64,000 bases of DNA, taken from Streptomyces sp. NRRL WC-3605 (lineage in GTDB: Bacteria; Actinomycetota; Actinomycetes; Streptomycetales; Streptomycetaceae). The stretch is from the NCBI RefSeq assembly GCF_001509795.1, contig NZ_LLZN01000050.1, forward strand, positions 145,322 through 209,321. Reading direction: 5' to 3'. Both the position numbers and the translations under genes were made by a program. The first letter of the stretch is position 1; each line of letters begins with the position of its first letter. The notes beneath the pieces are model-generated. The model saw only the letters and a list, made by a program, of their open reading frames with translations. It had not been told where the DNA came from and did not search any database. Positions 58,348 to 64,000 of this stretch are shown in pieces.

Positions 58348-60156
58348 TCAGTCCCCCTTGTCCTCGCGTTCCCGCCCCGGCAGGAACTCCTGGAACTTCG
58401 CCTTGAGGCCCTGCCTGACCATCGCGCCGCGGTCCGCGTCGCCCTTGAGGATCGCGGACACCGTCGCCTCCATCTGCTCCCACGTGGCGTGCGGCGGGAT
58501 GGGCGGGACGGCGGGGTCCGTCACGAACTCCACGACCGCGGGGCCGTCGGCGGCCAGCGCGGCGCGCCAGGCCGGCTCGACGTCCTCCGGCCTCTCCACG
58601 CGGATGCCCGTCAGGCCGAGGGAGCGCGCGAAGTCGGCGTACCGCACGTCCGGCAGTTCCTGCGACGGCAGGAAGGACGGGGCGCCGCCCATGGCGCGCA
58701 TCTCCCAGGTCACCTGGTTGAGGTCCCGGTTGTTGTAGACGGCCACGACCAGCCGCGGGTCCTCCCACAGCTCCCGGTACTTCGCGGCCGTGATCAGCTC
58801 CGCCAGACCGTTCATCTGCATCGCCCCGTCCCCGACGAGCGCGATCGCCGGGCGGTCCGGGTGGGCGAACTTGGCGCCGATCGCGTACGGCACCCCGCAG
58901 CCCATCGTCGCCAGCGTTCCCGACAGCGAACCGCGCATCCCCGGGCGGAACGTCAGGTGCCGGGCGTACCAGTTGGACGTCGAGCCCGAGTCCGAGGTGA
59001 CGATCGCGTCGGCGGGCAGCAGCGGGTCCAGCGCGCGGGTGACGTACTCCGGGTTGACCGGGTCGGCCGACAGCGCGGCCCGCCGCTCCATCACCTCGTG
59101 CCAGCGCGCCACGTTGTCGCACACCGTCTCGAACCACTCACGGCCGCGCTCCTCCGACCGGATCAGCGGGATCAGCCGCTCCAGCGTGGCCTTCGCGTCG
59201 CCGATCAGGTTCACCTCGTACGGGTAGCGCATCCCGACCATGTGCGGGTCGATGTCGATCTGCACGCCGCGCGCCTTGCCGAAGTCCGGCAGGAACTGCG
59301 AGTACGGGAAGGACGAACCGATCGTCAGCAGTGTGTCGCAGTCCCGCATGAGCTCGTACGACGGACGGGTGCCCAGCAGGCCGATCGAGCCGGTGACGTA
59401 CGGCAGTTCGTCGCTCAGGACGTCCTTGCCGAGCAGCGCCTTCGCGACGCCCGCGCCCAGCAGTTCCGCCATCCGCTCCACCTCGGCCCGCGCGCCCGCG
59501 GCCCCCTGGCCGACCAGGATGGCCACCTTGTCACCGGAGTTGAGGATCTCGGCCGCCCGCCGGACGGAGTCCTCGGAGGGGACCGTCGTCCACGCGCCGG
59601 ACTCCAGGCTGGACGGCACCATCTTGAACTCGTGCGTCGGAGCGGAGTACTCGAGCTCCTGGACGTCGCCGGGGATGATGACGGCGGTGGGGGAGCGGCG
59701 CGCGTACGCCGTGCGGATCGCCCGGTCCAGGACGTTCGGCAGCTGCTCCGGGACCGTCACCGTCTCCACGAAGTCCGAGGCGACGTCCTTGAACAGGGTG
59801 TGCAGGTCGACCTCCTGCTGGTACGACCCGCCCATCGCGGTGCGATGCGTCTGCCCGACGATGGCCACCACCGGCACATGGTCCAGCTTGGCGTCGTACA
59901 GGCCGTTCAGCAGATGGATCGCGCCCGGCCCCGAGGTGGCCGCGCAGACACCGACCCGGCCGCTGAACTTGGCGTAGCCGACCGCCTGGAACGCGGACAT
60001 CTCCTCGTGCCGGGACTGGACGAACCGAGGCCGGTTCCCGGCCCGGCCCCAGGCGGCGAGCAGACCGTTGATGCCGTCGCCGGGATAGCCGAAGACATGC
60101 TCCACCCCCCAGGCCCGCAGACGCTCCAGGACGTGGTCGGCGACCGTGGTGCTCAT
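58348..60156 (-). CDS. Thiamine-diphosphate-dependent enzyme, pyruvate oxidase/dehydrogenase (PoxB)-like
   Basis: 602 aa with the three-domain fold of the acetolactate synthase/PoxB group. VEHVFGYPGDGINGLLAAWG and QSRHEEMSAFQAVGYAKFSG hold the catalytic Glu; LLTIGSSFPYSQFLPDFGKA is in the central domain; VGDGAMQMNGLAELITAAKY, then NNRDLN, is the ThDP/Mg motif. No acetolactate-synthase small subunit is adjacent, so pyruvate oxidation to acetate is a better guess than branched-chain synthesis. The ATG has GGAGG 6 bases upstream. It lies divergent to the SigB-family sigma gene. Confidence 0.87.
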   Translation of the reverse strand: MSTTVADHVLERLRAWGVEHVFGYPGDGINGLLAAWGRAGNRPRFVQSRHEEMSAFQAVGYAKFSGRVGVCAATSGPGAIHLLNGLYDAKLDHVPVVAIVGQTHRTAMGGSYQQEVDLHTLFKDVASDFVETVTVPEQLPNVLDRAIRTAYARRSPTAVIIPGDVQELEYSAPTHEFKMVPSSLESGAWTTVPSEDSVRRAAEILNSGDKVAILVGQGAAGARAEVERMAELLGAGVAKALLGKDVLSDELPYVTGSIGLLGTRPSYELMRDCDTLLTIGSSFPYSQFLPDFGKARGVQIDIDPHMVGMRYPYEVNLIGDAKATLERLIPLIRSEERGREWFETVCDNVARWHEVMERRAALSADPVNPEYVTRALDPLLPADAIVTSDSGSTSNWYARHLTFRPGMRGSLSGTLATMGCGVPYAIGAKFAHPDRPAIALVGDGAMQMNGLAELITAAKYRELWEDPRLVVAVYNNRDLNQVTWEMRAMGGAPSFLPSQELPDVRYADFARSLGLTGIRVERPEDVEPAWRAALAADGPAVVEFVTDPAVPPIPPHATWEQMEATVSAILKGDADRGAMVRQGLKAKFQEFLPGREREDKGD

Positions 60157-60412
60157 GCGGGACCTCCAGGGGACTCCGGGTACTCCGGGGACGACACGGC
60201 ACCAGTCCGTGTGACCGCGTACCGGGGCGGAAAACCTGCGCCGCGTGTTTGGGCACCCCGCTCGGGGGCAGGCGGACAAACAGTGCTTCGGACAGGAGGC
60301 ACGTCCGCGGGACCGTTGCGTCCCGGACGGGTGTGCCCGGTACCGGAGCGCTCGGCGTGTCCCGCGGTGACCGTCCCACCCGAGCACGTGACCGAGGGAG
60401 TTGCCAGGCGCC

Positions 60413-61204
60413 ATGCCCACTCCGGTGAAATCCAGGAAGCACCCGCACGACGACGCACCCGACACCGCCGCCGACTTCCGCACGCTGGCCGCGCTGCCCG
60501 ACGGCCCGGAGCGCGACGCGCTGCGCGGGCGGATCGTCGAGGCGTGGCTGCCCATGGCCGACCGGCTCGCCGGCCGCTTCCGCAGCCGCGGCGAGAGCCT
60601 GGACGACCTGCGCCAGGTCGCCGCGCTCGGCCTGGTCAAGGCCGTCGACCGGTACGACCCCGAGCTCGGCAACGCCTTCGAGAGCTACGCCGTGCCCACC
60701 ATCACCGGCGAGATCAAGCGGCACTTCCGCGACCACATGTGGACCCTGCACGTGCCGCGCCGCGTGCAGGACCTGCGCAACCGCGTCCGGTTCGCCGTAC
60801 AGGACCTGCAGAGCGTCTCCGGCCGCCGCCCGAGCGTCGCCGAGATCGCCGCGCACGCCGACCTGAGCGAGGCCGACGTCCGTGCCGGCCTGGAGGCGCT
60901 GGAGAGCTTCACGGCGCTGTCCCTGGACGCCGAACTGCCGGGCAGCGAGGACGGCTACTCCCTCAGCGACGCGCTGGGCTCCGTCGACCCGGCCCTGGAC
61001 ACGGTCGTGGACCGCGAGGCCGTCGCCCCGCGCCTGGCGGCCCTGCCCGAGCGGGAACGGGCGATCCTCTACATGCGCTTCTTCGGCGACATGACCCAGA
61101 GCCACATCGCCGAACAACTCGGCATCTCCCAGATGCACGTCTCCCGCCTGATCAGCCGCTGCTGCTCCCGCGTCCGCGACCAGGTCCTGAACGACGCCGA
61201 CTGA
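60413..61204 (+). CDS. SigB/SigF/SigG-family RNA polymerase sigma factor
   Basis: 263 aa. Region 2 is DLRQVAALGLVKAVDRYDPE (core binding) to FESYAVPTITGEIKRHFRDH (the -10 recognition helix); region 3 is RRPSVAEIAAHADLSEADVR; region 4 is LPERERAILYMRFFGDMTQS followed by the helix-turn-helix IAEQLGISQMHVSRLI. Such factors read GNNT-GGGTAY promoters. No anti-sigma gene is adjacent, though a SpoIIE/HATPase protein is encoded at 28841. From position relative to the gvp genes it may be the S. coelicolor sigK equivalent, which I could not verify. ATG 60413 or TTG 60401 are possible starts. Confidence 0.92.
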   Translation: MPTPVKSRKHPHDDAPDTAADFRTLAALPDGPERDALRGRIVEAWLPMADRLAGRFRSRGESLDDLRQVAALGLVKAVDRYDPELGNAFESYAVPTITGEIKRHFRDHMWTLHVPRRVQDLRNRVRFAVQDLQSVSGRRPSVAEIAAHADLSEADVRAGLEALESFTALSLDAELPGSEDGYSLSDALGSVDPALDTVVDREAVAPRLAALPERERAILYMRFFGDMTQSHIAEQLGISQMHVSRLISRCCSRVRDQVLNDAD

Positions 61205-61672
61205 CCGAGCACCCGGGGAACCTCACGTCCCCGTCCCGCGGCACCCGCGCCCGCTCCCGCCCGCGCCGCACCCGGTCCGGCACCCGCAGGCCCCGTCCAC
61301 ACGTCTCGGTCCTGGCCCGGCCGGCGCTCCACATCGCTGCTGCTCCTACGCACCCTCGCCCCGGCCTCGTGCCGGGCCCACACCGTCGAGCGGGCGCCTT
61401 CGCGGCCGGGGCTCTCCGACCGGTCCGGCACACCTCTCGCCTACGTCGAGACGCGGCCGACGCTCCGAGACGGTCCCGGATCTGGCAGGCGTCCTTGCCG
61501 CGGACCCGCTCTCTACCCCCTCCTCACTCCACGTCCCGCATCGTCACCCGCTCGGCCGCCCCCCGTCCCGCGAATGGGGTCCGGCCGCGCGCGTGTTCGT
61601 GGGGGGCGGGCTGTCATGGCTGAGGGCACGTGTGCCCGTAGACCGCAGTCGTCGGCCGAAGGAGTCCACCCC
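61205..61672. other. Gene-free stretch upstream of a secreted protein
   Basis: 468 bases without a convincing gene: open frames here have codon bias unlike real genes and no ribosome-binding sites. A weak inverted repeat (CGGGGA-acctcacg-TCCCCG, 61215-61234) just after the sigma stop may act as a terminator. The last 60 bases hold AAGGAG for the next gene; no promoter stands out. Confidence 0.45.
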
Positions 61673-62503
61673 ATGCGCCGCACCGTCCGCGCCCTGTCCG
61701 TCGCCGCTCTGGCCGGTGCCGCTCTGGGCGCCGGCGTCCAGGCCGCCGTCGCGGATCCGACGGCGGAGGTCGGGCCCGCCTCCGTCACACCCGGCGAGTC
61801 CGTCACCGTGTCGGTCACCTGCGACCCGGTCGACGGCGCCGCGCCCGCCACGCTCGACGCCGTGTCCCAGGCGTTCGAGGACGGCACCGTGCAGCTCCAG
61901 CGGGTCAGCGGGGGCGAGGGGGCGGACGCCGGGCCCGTCTACCGGGGGGCCGCGCAGATCTCCCCGGCCGAGAACTTCACGGGTGATCCGGACGCGGCCG
62001 GTCCCGAGTCCGCCTGGACCGTCGACGGAACGTGTCCCGCGGCGGCCGGGGCCGAGGGGGCGGACTGGAGCGCGCCCCTCACCGTGGCCGGTGTGGCCGA
62101 GGCCGACACCCTGGCGGCGGGGAGCGAGGGCGAGGACGACGCCGCCGCCTCCACGCTCACCGCGCCCCGCGAGACCGGCACCGGCGGGAAGACGGGGAAG
62201 GGGGGCAAGGGCGGCGACGGGTGTACCGAGCCGTCCTGGAGCGGCTCCGGGCAGTGGGGGGACGGCGAGGACTCGGCGAGCGAGTGGAAGGGCGGCAGGA
62301 CCCGGCCGCCGGAGCCCTCGCCCTGTGAGACGTCCGCCGTCCCCGTCGACCCGGCCGTCCCGGGCGGTGTGAAGGCCGGGCAGGGCGGCGTCTTCACCGA
62401 CTCCGTGCCCGCCCTGGTCTGCGGCGGCGTCCTGATCGCCGGTGCGGCCGGGGGCGCGGTGTACCGGCTGCGCCGCCGGACACCGGCCGGGCGGCGGCCG
62501 TGA
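61673..62503 (+). CDS. Secreted, membrane-anchored protein of unknown function
   Basis: 276 aa. A Sec signal peptide (RRTVRALSVAALAGAALGAG, cleavage near AVADPT) opens the protein. One C-terminal transmembrane helix (ALVCGGVLIAGAAGGAVYRL) and RRRTPAGRRP hold it in the membrane, leaving about 190 residues outside. The outer part starts with a short Ig-like stretch (VGPASVTPGESVTVSVTCDP) and has a low-complexity Gly/Lys region (TGGKTGKGGKGGDG). AAGGAG precedes the ATG. It resembles many Streptomyces surface proteins; I cannot assign a function. Confidence 0.75.
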   Translation: MRRTVRALSVAALAGAALGAGVQAAVADPTAEVGPASVTPGESVTVSVTCDPVDGAAPATLDAVSQAFEDGTVQLQRVSGGEGADAGPVYRGAAQISPAENFTGDPDAAGPESAWTVDGTCPAAAGAEGADWSAPLTVAGVAEADTLAAGSEGEDDAAASTLTAPRETGTGGKTGKGGKGGDGCTEPSWSGSGQWGDGEDSASEWKGGRTRPPEPSPCETSAVPVDPAVPGGVKAGQGGVFTDSVPALVCGGVLIAGAAGGAVYRLRRRTPAGRRP

Positions 62504-62667
62504 CCCCGCGGCCACCGGGACCCGTGCGCCGGAGGCGACCGCGCCGGTGTGACGGGCGCGACGTCCGCCGGCGGTCATGGGACGGATGACGATGGGTACG
62601 CAGAGCGCGACGGGTACACGACACACCGTGCGGCTCATACGGCGGCTGGCACAGCACGGAGGTACGG

Positions 62668-63915
62668 ATGCGCCGGACGGACGTCGAGGGCCACGGCCCC
62701 GTGCGCTTCGGGCCGCCCCTGCCCGACGACGGGTTGCCCGTCCTGCCCGAGCTGGCCGGTGTGCTCGCCGCCGCCGCCGGCCGGACCGCGAGCGAGCCCG
62801 TCGGCGGCGGTGCCGCGCTCCTGGAGGCCGCGTGCGGCTACTGGGACCGGCGGGGCCTGCCGACCACGCCCGAGCAGGCCGTCGCCGCCCCCGGCGCCCC
62901 CGCGCTGCTGCTGGCCCTGACCGCCGCGCTCGGCGGTGACGTCCTGGTGCCCCGGCCCTGCGCGGCCTGGTGGGCACCGTACGCACGCCTGCTGGGCCGC
63001 CCCGTCTTCCACGTGCCGACCCCGGCCGAGTCCGGCGGCGTCCCCGACCCGTACGCCCTCCTGGAGACCGTCCGCCGGGTCCGCGCGGAGGGCGGGGACC
63101 CCCGGCTGCTGGTGCTGTCGCCCGCCGACGACCCGGCCGCCACCGTGGCCCCGCCCGAGGTGCTGCACGGGAGCCTGGAGGCCGCCGCCGGCGAGGGGCT
63201 GCATCTGATCAGCGACGAGACCTGGCGCGACACCGTGCACGCCCCCCACGAGACCGTGCTGCTCAGCCCCGCCGAGATGCTCCCCGAGCAGGTCACCGTC
63301 GTCACCGACCTGGCCGGCGCCCACCTCCCCACGGCCTGGCCCGCGGCCGTCGCCCGGTTCCCCGCGGGCGCCGCCGGTGACGGCCTGCACGCGCGCGTGC
63401 TCGACGTGCTCACCGCGCTCGGCGCGCGCGTGGCGGGCCCGGTCGCGCTCGCCGCCGGATACGCCCTGACCGAGCCCGAGCCGGTCACCACCCGCATCAC
63501 CGCGACCGTACGGCTGCACGCGCGGCTCGCCGCAGCCGCCCACACGGCCGCCCTGGACGCCGGTGCCGTCGCCCGCCCCCCGCAGGCCGGACGGCATCTG
63601 TACGTCGACCTCGGACCGCTGCGCGCCGGGCTGTCCGGCCACGACGTGGGAGACGCGCAGGACCTGGAGGACTTCCTCGCCGCCCGGCTCGGCATGCCCG
63701 CGCCCGGCGGCCACCGCTTCGGCGACGACCTCGGCGAACTGCGCGTCCGGCTGTCCACCGGGGCGCTCCTGTCCGGCACCGACGAGGAGCGCGCGGAATG
63801 CCTCACGTCCCCCGCGCCGTTGGAACTGCCGCACGTGCGACGCGCGTTGACCCACCTGAAGTCGGTCTTCGACGAACTCCGTGACGACGCCGAGCGATGG
63901 GAGACCCCTCGATGA
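62668..63915 (+). CDS. Aminotransferase class I/II-fold protein lacking the PLP lysine
   Basis: 415 aa. The fold is that of aspartate-aminotransferase-like enzymes: an N-terminal segment, a large domain with APGAPALLLALTAALGGDVL (the first nucleotide-binding helix) and LHLISDETWRDTVH, where the Asp that pairs with PLP is kept. In place of the lysine-containing S-x-S-K segment it has VTVVTDLAGAHLPTAWPAAV, and the only lysine in the whole protein is near the C-terminus (LTHLKSVFDEL). It is probably not a normal transaminase. ATG follows GGAGG. The stop overlaps the next start (ATGA). Confidence 0.78.
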   Translation: MRRTDVEGHGPVRFGPPLPDDGLPVLPELAGVLAAAAGRTASEPVGGGAALLEAACGYWDRRGLPTTPEQAVAAPGAPALLLALTAALGGDVLVPRPCAAWWAPYARLLGRPVFHVPTPAESGGVPDPYALLETVRRVRAEGGDPRLLVLSPADDPAATVAPPEVLHGSLEAAAGEGLHLISDETWRDTVHAPHETVLLSPAEMLPEQVTVVTDLAGAHLPTAWPAAVARFPAGAAGDGLHARVLDVLTALGARVAGPVALAAGYALTEPEPVTTRITATVRLHARLAAAAHTAALDAGAVARPPQAGRHLYVDLGPLRAGLSGHDVGDAQDLEDFLAARLGMPAPGGHRFGDDLGELRVRLSTGALLSGTDEERAECLTSPAPLELPHVRRALTHLKSVFDELRDDAERWETPR

Positions 63916-64000
63916 CGCAGCAGTCCGACTCGGCCGCACCCACCCCGTCGCGCTCCCCACTCAAGGATTCCGCCCCCCCGGCCCCGCCCGCCTCCCCGGC
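63912..64000 (+). CDS. Start of a CDS truncated by the window edge
   Basis: The ATG overlaps the stop of the PLP-fold gene (ATGA), so it belongs to the same operon. The 29 visible residues (MTQQSDSAAPTPSRSPLKDS and APPAPP) are polar and Pro-rich, as in many disordered N-termini. No function can be assigned from this part. Confidence 0.5.
   Translation, partial: MTQQSDSAAPTPSRSPLKDSAPPAPPASP

Noticed and set aside
58489..61623. Very long open frame of over 1000 codons on the plus strand
   Set aside because: It runs antisense to the ThDP enzyme and out of frame with the sigma factor, with no domain and no start signal. Long shadow frames are expected at this G+C content.
62594..62617. Two GGGTAC hexamers upstream of the PLP-fold gene
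   Set aside because: The first lacks a -35; the second has only GGGT at 14 bases, formed by the other copy. Too weak to call.

Overview
The window is chromosomal DNA from a high-GC actinomycete, almost certainly a Streptomyces. The signs are very high G+C with strong third-position bias, GTG and TTG starts, rare TTA codons, a Streptomyces-type gas-vesicle cluster (gvpO-A-F-G-Y-Z-J-L-S-K), an ethylmalonyl-CoA pathway operon beside pssA/psd, and several genes whose ATG lies 6-8 bases after a -10 box (leaderless). From memory the backbone resembles the SCO6460-SCO6520 region of S. coelicolor; I could not check this.

Layout. 0-10 kb: a CrtI-like FAD oxidoreductase, a macro-domain protein, a lipoprotein, the alkylation-repair pair alkA-ogt, an accessory-looking pair (membrane-anchored pentapeptide-repeat protein plus a TIR/deoxyribosyltransferase-like protein), a sirtuin, an orphan VapB-like antitoxin, a NUDIX hydrolase, an ADP-ribosylglycohydrolase and a glycerate kinase. 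10-21 kb, minus strand: pssA-psd, then mcd-mch-mcl-ecm-ccr (acetyl-CoA assimilation via ethylmalonyl-CoA), a TetR regulator and a duplicated-domain 3-hydroxyacyl-CoA dehydrogenase. 21-34 kb: a HEAT-like protein, an acetyltransferase, a secreted tripeptidyl aminopeptidase-like enzyme, a radical SAM protein behind a perfect SOS box, an SRPBCC protein, an MFS exporter with a three-domain C-terminal extension, a PAS/GAF/SpoIIE/HATPase phosphatase, a methyltransferase, and a universal stress protein coupled to an amino-acid permease. 34-39 kb: a four-peptidase operon (M55, M20, S9, S66). 39-45.5 kb: small membrane proteins, an acetyltransferase, a VOC protein, then overlapping genes for NDH-2, transketolase and a LigD-type polymerase. 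45.6-51 kb: ten overlapping gvp genes. 51-64 kb: a methyltransferase, a PAP2-diacylglycerol kinase fusion, a frameshifted histidine phosphatase, an ABC-F ATPase, a stress-type group (DUF6158-like, PfpI, CBS pair, DUF2795-like, a ThDP enzyme, a SigB-family sigma factor), a secreted protein and a PLP-fold protein lacking its lysine.

How the genes relate. Five genes in the first 9 kb could make, bind or remove ADP-ribose or NAD-derived groups, and two DNA alkylation-repair genes sit among them. The C4/C5 operon yields glyoxylate and propionyl/methylmalonyl-CoA precursors, with the TetR gene and dehydrogenase presumably part of the same regulon. Three genes carry a TTA codon (pentapeptide protein, HEAT protein, SpoIIE phosphatase) and should depend on the bldA tRNA. 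At least two promoters of the GNNT-N14-16-GGGTAY type fit the SigB-family sigma factor encoded at 60.4 kb. I saw no tRNA or rRNA genes, insertion sequences, prophage or CRISPR array.
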